From Ashinkailepas kermadecensis (taxonomy: Eukaryota; Arthropoda; Thecostraca; Neolepadidae), in the NCBI GenBank assembly GCA_034440615.1, contig JAOTOM010005097.1:360001-424000 (forward strand): 64,000 nucleotides of DNA. The letters run 5' to 3'. Positions within the stretch are counted from its first letter, which is position 1, and each line of letters starts with the position of its first letter. Positions 1 through 11,847 of this stretch are shown one piece after another. Both the position numbers and the translations under genes were made by a program. The notes beneath the pieces were generated by a model that saw only the letters and a list, made by a program, of their open reading frames with translations, had not been told where the DNA came from and did no database searches.

Positions 1-614
1 CAAAGTCGACCGGTCTCCGAGCGTTCGAAGTCACAAAGGTTTCGCTGGCGGGGAGGCGCGCCATACCGGCCGATCTCCACCTCATTTGACCTCGAAGACA
101 TTGACCTAAGGTCATCACATTTATGCTGCACAGAGATCACTACAGCCGTAATCTCTCCTCTAAATTGTGTGATACTAGCTTCAGTAGTTTTCTGGATCTT
201 GGGGGCTCCCATCCGGCTCACGTTATGTGAGAGTCCCTTCGGAATGTGTGACAATCAGTTGAAGGCTGTCTCACATCCTCGTGTTAAACGCCCCTCAGAG
301 TTCGCACATAAGTTGTACGACACGACACCCCTACCCATACTTTTTGGGAATTGCGAATCGAAAGGAAGGATTGAATCGAATGGGAAGGAAGAAGTTGACA
401 TACGTTCCTAACCCACACTTCCCTGACGGCATTTATACGCCATTCATATTGGAAGTGTTTTTATTTGTCTTGATCTACTGCGCCAATGGTGTACTAACAG
501 GATATCGGTCTTACGGCCAGGTGTTCATGAGAACATGGCTATCAATTTTGGTTCGAAGCATTCAAATATACCGCTTCCGAGGCTAGCAACTAGGAATGCG
601 CTTTCCAGCCAAAA
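1..614. other. unassigned sequence
   Basis: I recognise no gene, RNA or repeat here. The short open frames have no motif I know. Confidence 0.5.
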
Positions 615-935
615 GCGCGAAAGGTGACCCAACACAACCCCGCCAAGCGCGAGAAGTGACCCAACACAGCCCCGCCAAGCGGGAGAAGTGACGCAACACA
701 ACCCCGCCAAGCGGGAGAGATGACCCAACACAACCCCGCCAAGCGGGAGAGATGACCCAACACAACCCCGCTAAGCGGGAGAAGTGACCCAACACAACCC
801 CGCCAAGCGGGAGAGATGACCCAACACAACCCCGCCAAGCGGGAGAGATGACACAGCACAACCCCGCTAAGCGGGAGGCGTCACCCAACACAATCCCGCT
901 ACGCGGGAGAGGTGACCTAACACATTCCCGCTAAG
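615..935. repeat. 32-bp minisatellite, about 10 copies
   Basis: A 32-bp unit recurs about ten times and contains GTGACCCAACACAACCCCGC. Each unit carries the inverted repeat CCCGC-CAA-GCGGG (variant loop CTAA), a 5-bp stem over a 3-nt loop, so the array is a row of small potential hairpins. The first units have degenerate stems (GCGCG). The minus-strand open frames across it reflect the repeat and are not a gene. Confidence 0.95.
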
Positions 936-1043
936 TTATATCTCACGGTTCATTTTCGCTGCGTATGGTGCCGCTGGAGGAGGAGATATAACTTGTCACC
1001 AGGAGTGAACATTTAGTGTCGAGTCGAGTCGACCCGCCCACGT

Positions 1044-1060
1044 CCCCCCCCCCCCCCCCC
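1044..1060. repeat. poly-C tract (17 C)
   Basis: An uninterrupted run of 17 C, about 110 bp after the 32-bp array. It is the longest of the C tracts in the window. Confidence 0.95.
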
Positions 1061-2060
1061 TGTCAGTCAAGGGCCATTGACAGACAGGCTGATCCCCCAC
1101 TGCTCGCTGCTGGTCAGGGCATCAGCCGTCACAGCGGGCCCGCTTTGATAAATTACTCATTACATTGAAATTAGCAGACGCTTAAAGAGAGCTAAGAAAC
1201 TGCAAAGTGAATCTTGAGCACTTTATCACAGAGCACTTCATTTGGAACAGATCATCCAACATTCCAAATGAGAAAAATGAGGATAATCTGATGGAGAGGA
1301 TAATTAATGTTCTGGATGTCGCACATCCAGGGGCGGCATGTCGTTCAATCGCAGCCCAGACTCGCCAGGGATCACCCGACCGCGACGGCAGGCCAGGCCG
1401 ACTCAACTCCACTCACCACCAGAGTTCAGGTGGCGTGTTCACAGCGGCCGCGACGCGCCCAACACCGGCCGACACCGTAACATTTTGTGGGGACGTTATG
1501 ACGTGCGGGTGGGTGTTGGTTGCTGCGGGCCAATCGCTGGCAGCGGCCTGCAGTTCTCCCGGGGCGACCTCGACATAATGGCGTGTGTGATGAATGTGGG
1601 TGGCGCCGTGGGTCTTTACCTTTCTGGCGGAAAGTGCAATTCATCGCTGGATCCTACCGTAGGCTACTTTATTAGCGTAGTGAAAGGACGCTGCGGTGGT
1701 TTGCTGGCGTGCTAGTGTGAAGGCTGTTATACCAGCGTCGTCTTTCACGCCGTGGTAATTGTTCGCGAGCGGTTAACACGGTCAGGAAAGTGTCTGCGAT
1801 CGCGAGGTGCAGTGCGAGCATCCCATCCTATAACAGCTCGGAAGCTATTCAAGATATAGTGACACGAGGTGTTGAACGAAGTCGGGGCTTCGGGAAACCC
1901 CCAGCACGCGCCCGGCAGCGACGCATGCCAAGCCGCAAGCCAGTCAACGACAATGGTGGTCGCACCACCCGAACCAGCCGCGCCTCCACGGTTGAGGCAC
2001 GGACCAGACTTGGCCTGGGACCACCTCACTCCGTGTGAACAACCTCTCAGCCTGACAACT
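1061..2060. other. unassigned sequence
   Basis: Moderately GC-rich, with open frames of up to about 125 codons on + but no recognisable domain, intron boundary or repeat. Confidence 0.4.
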
Positions 2061-2264
2061 CCATATCATCCAGATCCAGATCATCCAGATCCAGATCCAG
2101 ATCATCCAGATCCAGATCATCCAGACCCAGATCATCCAGATCCAGATCATCCAGATCTAGATCCAGACCATCCAGATCCAGATCATCCATATCCGGATCC
2201 AGACCATCCATATCCAGATCATCCAGATCCAGATCCAGATCATCCAGATCCAGATCATCCATAC
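2061..2264. repeat. CCAGAT/CATCCAGAT microsatellite
   Basis: Mixed 6-bp (CCAGAT) and 9-bp (CATCCAGAT) subunits in irregular order. Because the units are multiples of 3, the array translates as D-P-D-H/D-L-D type low complexity on both strands. I read it as a microsatellite, not an acidic protein. Confidence 0.93.
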
Positions 2265-2497
2265 CACTCGTACGACTGCACTCGAACGCGAACTCGACAT
2301 CTTGAAGGGCGCCCAGTGACACCACAGGAATGCGTTGACTGCCCGCCGGTTTTGACCCACGTCTGCCGAGCGAGTTCCCCAGCTTCCCCACGCGAGGGGG
2401 CTGCCATCGCGTCACCGTATAACCTGAGACAGGGAGGCGGAACACAATCGGTGCGTTGAGCGCTCCGGTATCAATCCGATGGCACAAGATTGTGTAG

Positions 2498-2556
2498 TTC
2501 CAGTGGATTCCAGTGGATTCCAGTGGATTTCGGTGGATTTCGGTGGGCTCCAGTCG
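2498..2556. repeat. 10-bp tandem repeat, about 5 copies
   Basis: TTCCAGTGGA repeats about five times, with TTTCGGTGGA variants in the last copies. Confidence 0.85.
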
Positions 2557-3759
2557 GCCAGCGACGCCACAGGGACGGACTGAGTTCAGTCTCCCGACAC
2601 GTCGGGTACGGGCAAACACAACCGGGCCGCGCACGTAGCCCACTTGGAACAGAGCCAACAACTGAGTTCCAAGAGTGCAGCGTTGGTTCACATTAATCCA
2701 TCGACACTTCATTTGACCTCGGAACGTGTACGGCTAGCGGGCCAGGTCAATCCGTCCAATGCAGGTGTCCCCAACCCTAACGCACAACGGCTCACACAAA
2801 CGCTCTGCTTATCGTTTTTTTGGTTGCCAGCGGTAAAATCGTCGCCATCAAGACTAATTCAAATTCTAATTATAATGCACTAGCGCTCGAGATGTGCTGA
2901 AAATGGCATCCGAGGTCAATTGAAATTGACCCCTGATCTTGAGAGGGCACTGATGAGATGGCATGATCTCAAAGGTTATGGTTATGTTGTGAATATCTAA
3001 ATAACATCTATGGTTACGAAATGTCGATCATCTGGGCATGTTAGTGTGGCGTAAAACAGTGACTACACTATGACTTCAGCCAGCACAAATCCACCAAACG
3101 TGCCGCGATAAATGACCCCATAGCTCTGTGACTTCAAATGGCCTGACCGACACGCTTTCTCACAACATCCATGATGAATGTACCACTGGTGAAACCGATA
3201 GCGGTGCGCTCCCAGGCGCCCTTCTCTGCTGATCCACAGGGAAGCGCTTCGAGATGGAATCGACCGTCAGAGTTGGCAACTGGCAGCATTGTTCACTGCG
3301 AAATCCAATGATTACGAGCAAGGCGAAGGTTTTCCTCCAATATAGGAGATAAAAACACGAGTGGTCCGGTCGTGCCGGAAATTACGCCAGGGGAATAATT
3401 ATTTCGCTGCATATTTTTGGCTACATGTGTGGGTACATGCCTTCTGTCGTACTACATAGACTAATTTGTCTATTTTGCAGACCCGTACCTATATAGAGAA
3501 TGGTCATGTGTATATATTTTACCATATGGGGCATATGGGACATCCAGGACGGAAAAACATCATGCTTCCTGCAATGGCTACAGAAACCCGCAAAATAGTA
3601 CCGAGAGAGCAAAATAGTCCACATGTAGTCCATTTTTGTACACGATAAATTACAAACCATAACGCTGTAGGCTCACAACTCTTCAACGAACAACGACCTT
3701 ACTTACGTCAACACAAATCACCAATTGTCAACACAAATCACTTATTTGACACGCAGCAA
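2557..3759. other. unassigned sequence, possible small inverted-repeat element
   Basis: No gene seen. Around 3405-3645 the ends look weakly inverted: TGGCTACATGTG near 3419 against the complement of CACATGTAGTCCA near 3618. This could be a worn MITE, but the arms are short and I see no target duplication. Confidence 0.3.
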
Positions 3760-5136
3760 CATTGTTTCCGGTCGCGCCACTGAACCTGCACAGCTCTTAT
3801 TTCCACAACAGATGAACTTCTTTTTCGCATGGACAGATCCGAAATTTCCTCGCTGACACTGCTTGCTATGGGTAAAGGGTTTGATGTTGTATCCCAAGAT
3901 GCACTGTTGCTAAAGATCCAGCACCTACAGATCATCTTCGGCTGGTTTAAGAGCTATCTGGAAAGGTAACAAGCAGCGCGTAAGCGTGTGCTGAAGACTC
4001 TCTGCGCCCCTCGACTTCGTCGTCGGAACATTTCAGGGGGCGTGCTGGAGCCCGTTGTTGTTCAACGTTTTTACGAATCATTTGTCGCGATATGTTCCAC
4101 CGGACATGAATGGGTTCAAAATGCATATGGTCCGCTATGCAGACGACGTCCAGATTGTTGTTATAGGTAAACGTTCTCGGGTTACTGCGATGGCACAGAC
4201 CATAGCGGAAGTACTTGGCATTCTCATGTCCTGGTTCCTTCAGTCTAGGAGGGAAGTGAACCCATGCAAAACAGAGCTCATGCTTCTTGGAGACCGACGT
4301 CAGCGGGACCTTCTAGACCCAAAACCGCCTGTTTCCTTCATGGGGAAATCCTGAGCTGTGTAGCCAAAGAGAGGAAACTAGGATTCATAATGGACGAAAA
4401 TCTGGCATGGAACTAGCACATCGCTCACGTACAGAAAATGTGTTTCGGAATACTTCTGGAACTGTCACATGTAAAACATGTGTTACCGCGGGTGGTGCTT
4501 CCCGCTCTGGTGGATGTCCACATGATGTTCCATGTGCGCCACTCCTACTCAACTGATCCAGTTGCAGCGCGTAGATAGTACAGCAGCTGTCAGAGTCCTA
4601 ACTGGAGAACGCAAATACCGTCGAATCAGCGCTGTACGCAGACGGCTGGGACCGCTGACCGCCAGCCAGCTGGCCTCCTATGCTGACCTGTGTCTGCTGC
4701 ACCCTCTGATTCGTGACGAGGATGACACACCAGCTCCGCTCGGTGACTTCCCACTTAATCATGAAGTTGCGCAGTATCGTACTCGCCGATCACACATGCT
4801 TCATATACCGCACGCTAGAACCTGTCATGGTGCTAGAACCGGTCATGGTGCTAGAACGTGTCGTGTTCGTGCCGCCAAGCGCTACAATGAGCAGGCTATC
4901 GGCCATGAGCTTCAGCGTATGCGCACCGATTTTGAAAAGCACGTTAGGTCTCAGATCGTCTCCACCGTCGACCGAGGCACAGTTGCATGGCCATCATTCT
5001 TATTAAGCCGTGTTGTGTATTAAGTAACATTGGGATTGGTATTGGCTTTTTTGAAACTCTGACAAGGGCAAGTAACAGCCACTTGTAAAAGTAGAATGTG
5101 TTTGCTTCTGCATTGCAATACAATACAATACAACGA
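3760..5136 (+). mobile_element. non-LTR retrotransposon (LINE) 3' part, decayed reverse transcriptase
   Basis: This is the C-terminal part of a LINE ORF2 in broken frames. From about 3880 a block reading FDVVSQDALLLK then WFKSYLE matches the conserved start of the RT fingers and palm. From 4025 in another frame comes GTFQGACWSPLLFNVF (the G-x-x-Q-G motif), then the catalytic YADD at 4136-4147. A stop at about 4352 ends that frame. A shifted frame carries GFIMDENLAW and HVKHVLPRVVLPALV, typical of the RT thumb. A C-terminal region runs 4532-5023, with LQRVDSTAAVRVLTG near its start, and ends at a TAA. After it comes a short 3' UTR and a (CAATA)n tail at about 5115-5136. No RNase H domain is visible. 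The arrangement resembles CR1/L2-type LINEs; the clade is my inference. It is 5'-truncated, frameshifted and surely inactive. Confidence 0.88.
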
Positions 5137-5535
5137 GGCACCCGGAACAAGTGCACACATGTAGTTTTGCCGGGGGTTGTACATTCCTTCTCCGACGTTT
5201 TGACCTGTCTACTTTTCCCACACCATTTTGTGTGAGCTCCCGTTTCGGAGTTTCGCTGCTCTCATGCAGCGACATGTTTCGCCCTGCAGGTGCGCAGCGG
5301 CGAACATCAGCATCGCGCGTGATATTTTGACAGAACACGGTGCGGTAGGCTGAAGTGACGAGCCAATCTGTCCAGAACACACACTGTCATATGCCACATA
5401 ACACGTTACTGCAATGCCGAAATCTGATCATTTTGTTTGATGGGAAAGTCGCAAGGCGAACGTAATGTGCCAAGGCACATTTGAAACACATTTAGGTCGG
5501 GGAAGGTACAACTTACTGAGCCTCACTCGTAATCG
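5137..5535. other. unassigned sequence
   Basis: Follows the LINE tail. No gene or repeat recognised. Confidence 0.4.
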
Positions 5536-5790
5536 GGGTTGGAAAAATAGGCTGTTCCTGGATTTTTGTCCTCCAGAACATGATCTTCTCCAGAGCATTA
5601 TCTTCTCATATTTCTCATTTGAAGGTTGAATGGTGCTGTGTGCCAATGACCAGCTCTCTGCCAGTGTTCAAGATTCACTGGATAGCGCAAACTGAGATTC
5701 TGGTTCCTCAGGTTTGAAGAAAAACATCCTCTCCGTATTTGATTACGCAACAATTTTCCTCTCCATATCCAGAATTATAAAGCACAAATC
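5536..5790 (+). repeat. dispersed repeat family A, copy 1
   Basis: Aligns in the same orientation with 16643-16905. Shared landmarks in order are GGTTG(G/T)AAAAATA, CTGTTC, TTGAATGGTG/TTCAATGGTG, AGTGTTCAA, CAGGTTTGAAGAAAAA and TCTCCA(T/C)ATCCAG. The copies are roughly two-thirds to three-quarters identical, so old. No terminal repeats or coding potential; class unknown. Confidence 0.72.
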
Positions 5791-6348
5791 CGATCCTGCT
5801 CATGATTTTCCCGATTAGATCTCTTTTAGTTGAGGGGAGGCGGATCCCTAGTTTGAAATTGCTTAGACTATATTATGATTCAAAGTGAGCAAGAAAGGAT
5901 CATCGTGTGGCACCCATTGGATAATGCAGCTGGGGAGGCGAACATACAATTCCCATCTGGATCCCGATTACCTGTTCTGCCCTGATGTGCATAACACATA
6001 TGGTCAGGCACACAACTGCAAGGTTCCCGTTGTTTATGCATCCCAGATGAGCGGTATACTACCCAGATGAGCGGAGCGGTACACTTGTGTAAACATAGTC
6101 TTGAATCGTCATTTCATTTGCATTCAAAGTGACCATTTTGCCATTGTCAGAAACGCTTCAAATCGTGCCTGATGCGACTGAACCTCTCACCCCTTCCAGT
6201 CCGCTCCCTTGTCGTCTGGATGTCCCTGAACATCCCGCTGTTTGTCCATACTCCCAAATGACACAAGACCGGATGTCCCCCGCCGCCATTACCTGCCGTC
6301 ATTACATAGCTCCGGCAGACACCAGCCGTCGGCACGGGTAACACTCTC
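5791..6348. other. unassigned sequence
   Basis: No recognisable gene. The GGTATACTACCCAGATGAGCGG area near 6054 contains a short imperfect direct repeat only. Confidence 0.4.
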
Positions 6349-6532
6349 GTTTGTTTGTGGCGACGTTACCCGTTTGTTTGTGGCGGCGTTACCCGTTTGT
6401 TTGTGGCGACGTTACCCATTTGACTGTGGCGACGTTACCCGTTTGTTTCTGGTGACGTCACCTGTTTGTTTGTGGCGACGTTACCCGTCTGTTTGTGGCG
6501 GTGTTACCCGTTTGTCTGTGGCGACGTTACCC
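6349..6532. repeat. 23-bp minisatellite, 8 copies
   Basis: Unit built on GTTTGTTTGTGGCGACGTTA plus CCC. It is very regular at 23 bp (184 bp = 8 x 23), with point variants GGCGGCGTT and GGTGACGTC. Confidence 0.95.
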
Positions 6533-6595
6533 GCAAGGGCCGGAGCCGATCGCCTCGGCCCGCCGCGTCAATCACCCATCGAATTTCACTGACCG

Positions 6596-6746
<151 letters not shown>

Positions 6747-7071
6747 GGTGCGGACCCGACGACCTGCACCAGTATTAACACCCGCCGAGCGGCATATTGC
6801 GCTCGGCTGTTCCCAGAACGCTCGGCGCCGGGGGGCGACAGAGCTCCACGCGCCCGTTCGGCAGGCATCGCGTGGCTCGGCGTACTCGTGCCGACACGAC
6901 GGTGTGCGCTTTGTGAGCTGAAGGTAGTGCAAGTGTCCCGGCAGTGGCAGCCGGCTCGCCTGTCCCACGCGTATCGGCACCAATCGAGCACAGTGCACTG
7001 TGTAGTGGCCCGGTCGGCGGCCCCAGCCTGTGTCCGTAGTGGCCAGGTCGTGCCCCAACCTGTGCCGTAGT
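6747..7071. other. unassigned GC-rich sequence
   Basis: Between two arrays. No supported gene. The last part has a short imperfect repeat of GTGGCC(C/A)GGTC(G/C). Confidence 0.4.
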
Positions 7072-7084
7072 CCCCCCCCCCCCC
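7072..7084. repeat. poly-C tract (13 C)
   Basis: Run of 13 C ending about 12 bp before the next 23-bp array. Confidence 0.95.
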
Positions 7085-7096
7085 TCCACCATGTGC

Positions 7097-7351
7097 GATT
7101 TATTAGGCACACGGCGGAGGATTAATTAGGCACATGGCGGATATTAATTAGGCACACGGCGGAGGATTAATTAGGCACACGGCGGAAGATTAATTAGGCA
7201 CACGGCGGAGGACTAATTAGGCACACGGCGGATGATTAATTAGGCACACGGCGGAGGATTAATTAGGCATACGGCGGATGATTAATTAGGCATATGGCGG
7301 AGGATTAATTAGGCACACGGCGGATAATTAATTAGGCACACGGCGGAGGAT
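7097..7351. repeat. 23-bp minisatellite, about 11 copies
   Basis: Unit ATTAATTAGGCACACGGCGG plus AGG. Each unit combines the AT-rich palindrome ATTAAT with a GC-rich half. It is unrelated in sequence to the other 23-bp array at 6.35 kb. Confidence 0.95.
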
Positions 7352-7404
7352 CAGTCGAATGTCGGCATGCGACTGCGGACGAAATGTTTCCTCCTTTTGA
7401 GACC

Positions 7405-7580
7405 GATAACAGCTGACGGCTCTCGGCAGCTCACAACTCAAGGCAGCTGGCGACTCACAACGGCTGACGGCCATCGGCAGCTGAAGACTCACGGCAGCTG
7501 GCGACTCACGGCAGCTGATGGCTCACCGCAGCTGGCGACCCGAAGGTTTGTGAGTTGCAGCAGCTGGCGACTCGAGGAAG
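7405..7580. repeat. degenerate CGGCAGCTGGCGACTCA repeat
   Basis: About ten imperfect units of 16-18 bp centred on GGCAGCTG(G/A)CGACTCA. It looks like an older, partly decayed minisatellite. Confidence 0.75.
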
Positions 7581-8098
7581 CTGCGACACCTTTCCCACTG
7601 TCAGCGTCAACCACAATGGCACGGCCTGGCGCCGACCCTGCCGCTGCTGGGGTCAGCAGTATCACCACATATTGGCGCCGACCCTGCCGGCATCGGCCGA
7701 GGCCTGCAGATATCAGTTGAGCGGTGAAATCACCTGGGCGCCGCCGCGCCTGCGATGAATCATCTGGCCGAACAACGAGCTGACTGTCGCCGCCCGCCGG
7801 CAGGCCTGAGACGATTGCTGCCGACAGTTGTGATCACCGAGAGCTCGTGCCACGTGCCGCACGAGTCCGGTGCACGCCTCCCAGCAGCCCCACAGCAGCG
7901 TCTGCACTCCGAGTGCAGATCCAGCGCAATCTGATTGTGGGCTAGGGGGTGAAGTACGAGCGGTTGCTCCTTAGGTTTCATGAATTTAATAATGTCAACC
8001 AAATTGCGCTGAATGGTGAGCAATTAGTTCAAATCGCGATACAATGAATTTAAAAACGTAGGCCGGTGGGTTGGTCACATTTTCTCGCTCGGTGGGCC
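7581..8098. other. unassigned sequence
   Basis: Contains two copies of TGGCGCCGACCCTGCCG (near 7628 and 7673), otherwise nothing recognised. Confidence 0.4.
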
Positions 8099-8716
8099 AG
8101 GCGCGGTCGGTCCTCCCCACTCAGGCACGGTCGGTCCTCCCCACTCAGGCACGGTCGGTCCTCCCCACTCAGGCACGGTCGGTCCTCCCCACTCAGGCAC
8201 GGTCGGTCCTCCCCACTCAGGCGCGGTCGGTCCTCCCCACTCAGGCACGGTCGGTCCTCCCCACTCAGGCACGGTCGGTCCTCCCCACTCAGGCACGGTC
8301 GGTCCTCCCCACTCAGGCACGGTCGGTCCTCCCCATCTCCACCAGGCACGGCGGTCCTCCCCACTCAGCGCGGTCGGTCCTCCCCACTCAGGCGCGGTCG
8401 GTCCTCCCCACTCAGGCGCGGTCGGTCCTCCCCACTCAGGCGCGGTCGGTCCTCCCCACTCAGGCACGGTCGGTCCTCCCCACTCAGGCACGGTCGGTCC
8501 TCCCCACTCAGGCGCGGTCGGTCCTCCCCACTCAGGCGCGGTCGGTCCTCCCCACTCAGGCACGGTCGGTCCTCCCCACTCAGGCGCGGTCGGTCCTCCC
8601 CCCATTCAGGCGCGGTCGGTCCTCCCCACTCAGGCACGGTCGGTCCTCCCCACTCAGGCACGGTCGGTCCTCCCCACTCAGGCACGGTCGGTCCTCCCCA
8701 CTCAGGCACGGTCGGC
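8099..8716. repeat. 24-bp minisatellite, about 26 copies
   Basis: Unit GCACGGTCGGTCCTCCCCAC plus TCAG, alternating with a GCGCGG variant in runs. One irregular stretch at about 8333-8368 carries a small indel that shifts the phase. Since 24 is a multiple of 3, octapeptide repeats appear in several frames on both strands; these are not proteins. Confidence 0.96.
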
Positions 8717-8869
8717 CCGTCAGACTGAGCACAGCTTCTCAGGCGCTGTTGCTTTGGTCCAGTCATCGCCGCAGATAGCACCGCCGGAAACACGTCACCT
8801 CTATGGACAAGCAGATCCATGATGCACATCTCACCACGACGCCAGTGTTGTTCGATTGACACCGGTGAC
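8717..8869. other. unassigned spacer
   Basis: Short stretch between a fresh array and a decayed one; nothing recognised. Confidence 0.4.
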
Positions 8870-9235
8870 CCCGGACTGAGATCTGGGACACCCGACCGGT
8901 GCCAGGAACACTCAGCCTTGATCCTTGAGATCAAGGCAGAAGACTGCTGTGTTCCTCAGCTGAGGCCAGGAACACTCGAATGAAGCTGCAGACTCTCGAC
9001 CGAAAACAGGGAGCCTCGACAAAGTCCCGGGACTCTCGACTTAGCCGGGAGATTCTCGATTAAGGCCAGAAGCACTTGACTGTCAGAGCATGGACCATTG
9101 GCTCCGAAGTGGTTCTTAGATTCGACTTTTGTATGCATTGCTAGTGACTGACAAAACCACGAACATTTTACCAATACTAGAGACCCTGGACTACGACCTT
9201 AAATCCTTTAGTGAAACCAGGGGCCCTCGACTATT
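8870..9235. repeat. decayed tandem repeat, about 25-30 bp period
   Basis: Phrases of the form CCAGGAACACTCGA, GGGAGCCTCGAC, CGGGACTCTCGACT, GGGAGATTCTCGAT and CCAGAAGCACTTGAC recur with a 25-30 bp rhythm but strong divergence. I read this as an old minisatellite that no longer homogenises. Confidence 0.6.
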
Positions 9236-9437
9236 TCCTGGCACACTGATACATTCGCCACCATTTGAACACCTCTTCGAACCTCTCACGGGTCGGCTAG
9301 TCACATCCTGTCGATGCCACAAACCAGCTGCGGCTGTCACTCGCTGTCACCACCGAGTCACTACAAACATTTTGCACAGTATCTGACCGAAGAACTGAGT
9401 CGGTGGTTTGGTCTGCACTGGAGCCAATGGCTGCTGC

Positions 9438-9502
9438 TGTGTCTTCCCTCTACATCTCCTGCATCTACAGTGTAGATACAGGAGATACAGAGGGAGGACA
9501 CA
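9438..9502. repeat. 65-bp near-perfect palindrome
   Basis: Two 32-bp arms (9438-9469 and 9471-9502) flank a single central G at 9470; 28 of 32 positions pair. The inner seven pairs are perfect (ATCTACA/TGTAGAT). With a 1-nt spacer it would extrude as a cruciform. It is too tight at the centre to be an ordinary microRNA hairpin. No TIR or target duplication identifies it as a transposon. Confidence 0.9.
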
Positions 9503-9605
9503 CCTATCTACCTATCCACCTATCTACACCCACCCATCTGCGGCGTCTCCACTGCCGGTCGGCGGACGGAGGGCGAGAGCGCGCCGGCGCTGCAGCAGCG
9601 CGGAC

Positions 9606-9656
9606 GTGACGGCCGTGACGCCCGTCACGGCCGTCACGTCCGTCACGTCCCGGCCG
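9606..9656. repeat. 9-bp GTCACGGCC-type repeat
   Basis: CGTGACGGC on one side and CGTCACGGC/CGTCACGTC on the other form a short inverted and tandem cluster of CGTCA half-sites in a CpG-rich block. Confidence 0.8.
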
Positions 9657-10849
9657 GCCCCGCCGCCGCGCCGCGCCGCACCACACCGCACTGGGAGACT
9701 AATTGCCGCGATTAGCGAACGCGGCCAGTACGCGGACAGCCGACCAAACGGGTCTGGCGGCCGGCGAACCACGCGCAGGGCGGTAACGGCCGGCGGACCA
9801 GGCTGTCGCGACGGCGGTGTGGACACGTGAAAGGGCTGCAGATTGGCTGCTGAGAGGGTGGCCAAATTGGCTGGAGGTGAGCCGAATGCGGCTGGTAGGA
9901 CGCACAATCCGACAGTAGTGGACCAGTTAGTTAGTTAGTTAGTTAGTTGGGTTTTCATGTTAGCTTAATTCGCCGAAGGGTACCAATGGGAACCAAACAC
10001 GTGAATGATTACCTGAAAGCTGTAAAACGTCGATGAAACAATGAATTCAATAGGAGACGGAGCGCCACTCCGGAGCCAATGGTGCGGAGTGACCGATTAA
10101 CACACCTGATCTTTCAACGGACTTTACCAGCGTAACACAATCACCAGGGGGCTCCGTTGGGTCGCCAAGTAGCCCAGGAGGCACATGGATCCCCCTCCCC
10201 CTGAGATCTAGAATAATAACCGGTCAATTTTGTCGCCGAAAACGGCGGTTGATTCTTGGTGGCGTGATGCACCTTTCTATGAAATACAACTTTGGTTACT
10301 TGGAGAGGAGGATTTTGACAGCCTAGCCTCAATACAATTTTTCGATGTACATTGAAACATTTGTTTTGGTAGACAAACTATGCACGATACAGTTAAAAGT
10401 AAAGTAAAAGTTAAGGTGAATACACAAGTGACTAAAGAAAAGTGCAAAAATGCTTGAGACCTCAGGCCAGGTGCAGCACCTGCATAACTAGCCACCTTCC
10501 TTGTGCATAAGTACCGATCATTTTATATAAACCCAGAACATTGTGGTGGCAAATGATCTCTGAAAGCGTGCCAAGTTTCAAGTCACTGTCAGGTCAGGCC
10601 AATGAGATATAGCCTGAACCGTCCCGAATGTTTGTGCATTCCAGGCGCATTGGAGGCTAAAATATGAAGCATTGTGAAGTAAAAATGGCTCAACCAGGGC
10701 AAATGTACGTACCGAGTTCATTTCTGATGTGACTGTGGGTCCATAAATTATATGTCAAAACTGGATGTGTGAAACGTTTTTGGGATTTCGAAATCCAAGT
10801 GTTGTATTTTTCGATACAATTATCACGGGAGTAAAAAACGTATGGCCAG
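9657..10849. other. unassigned sequence with (GTTA)n
   Basis: GC-rich to about 9830, then neutral. Holds a (GTTA)n microsatellite at about 9925-9948. No supported gene. Confidence 0.45.
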
Positions 10850-10965
10850 GAGGAACAGCCAGGATTTTCCTAAGGGTGGCCGGACACAAAATTGCTATGA
10901 AATAGAAACCTCTTTTGGCACGCGAAGCGCGCTGAAAATTTCTCGCTTTGCGTGGTAAAAATCCC
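10850..10965 (+). repeat. dispersed repeat family B, copy 1
   Basis: Contains GATTTTCCTAAGGG, GAAATAGAA, CGCGAAGCGCG and GAAAATTTC in that order. The complement of 59366-59490 has the same blocks in the same order. Read on minus, both copies give an R-A-S-R-A-(K/R) peptide block, which could be a fragment of a mobile-element frame or chance. Confidence 0.7.
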
Positions 10966-11847
10966 AAAACTTCTTTGCTCTTGTGTACTTTGGACTGCAA
11001 GGGGGGGGGGGCTCCGGGCCCCCTTGGTCGCGCCTCTGCATATGGCTATGATTTGATGGGACTCATTACCTTTCCCTGAGTACCATGTGCTTCGAAAATT
11101 GTCATTTTCAACAACGGTTCATCACTTCCAGGTATTTCACCTTGACGGGATCGGTGACCTTGGCCTTTGCACATCTCACCGTTAGATTAAGTCTTTAGTT
11201 CTCAAATCATCAATATCGGAGCATAAAATCACATTTGTTTTACGACCAGGGTCAGGAGGCTATGATGAGGACGGGAGGCTATGACGAGGACTGCACCCCG
11301 ACATTGACCTGACTAACCTGACCTGGGGATCAACCACAAGAGATAGCAACAAACGTTACGAGCAACTTTAAAGGTTCAAGGATGTACCTATGCCAGTTGT
11401 TTACCGCATCTATCTATTTTGCTTAGAAGAAAGCTAGTGGGGGGGGGTAAAATTAATCCCCTCGCCCACCCCACCCACTCTGCGCATGGTGCAAAATTAT
11501 CGAGTATTGCGAGGGCTAAAATCGCAGCTCGGATCTGCTGGCAGCAGCTAGATGCATAAAGGTCTCACCGTCTCACCGTTTGCACATCTCATATTTCATG
11601 GGCAAGACCCCAGTCTGTTATAAATGTGTGTTCTTGTGTGTGTGTGTTTGCGTGTATGTAGTTTTTACGGACAGGTCTGGATTTTCTTTCCATCGAGTTC
11701 CGTCCAGCGTTGGCGAAGAAAACAAATATCCTAGATCGCGATGTCTACCGCCCGGCTAAGTATTAGACACGCTAAAGCCAGTGGGAATCTTCCTCAATCG
11801 CGGAAGCAAGATGTCCGCTTCAGATAGCCGGCGGGCAGGGCGGCCGG
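10966..11847. other. unassigned sequence
   Basis: Starts with an 11-G run (11001-11011). GGAGGCTATGA(T/C)GAGGAC is duplicated near 11267 and 11285. A short GT-rich stretch lies at about 11630-11660. No gene. Confidence 0.45.

Noticed and set aside
2061..2264. Acidic Asp-rich protein
   Set aside because: Aspartate-rich frames come from GAT/ATC in the CCAGAT repeat, and the opposite strand is equally open.
8066..8778. Long open frames of over 200 codons on both strands
   Set aside because: The 24-bp unit keeps several frames open at once and the peptides are exact octamer repeats. No start context, domain or non-repeat flank supports a gene.
9438..9502. microRNA precursor
   Set aside because: The loop is a single base and the arms are almost perfect, unlike a Drosha/Dicer substrate.
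9925..9948. Telomere-like repeat
   Set aside because: It is (GTTA)n tetramers, not TTAGG or TTAGGG, and only about six copies.
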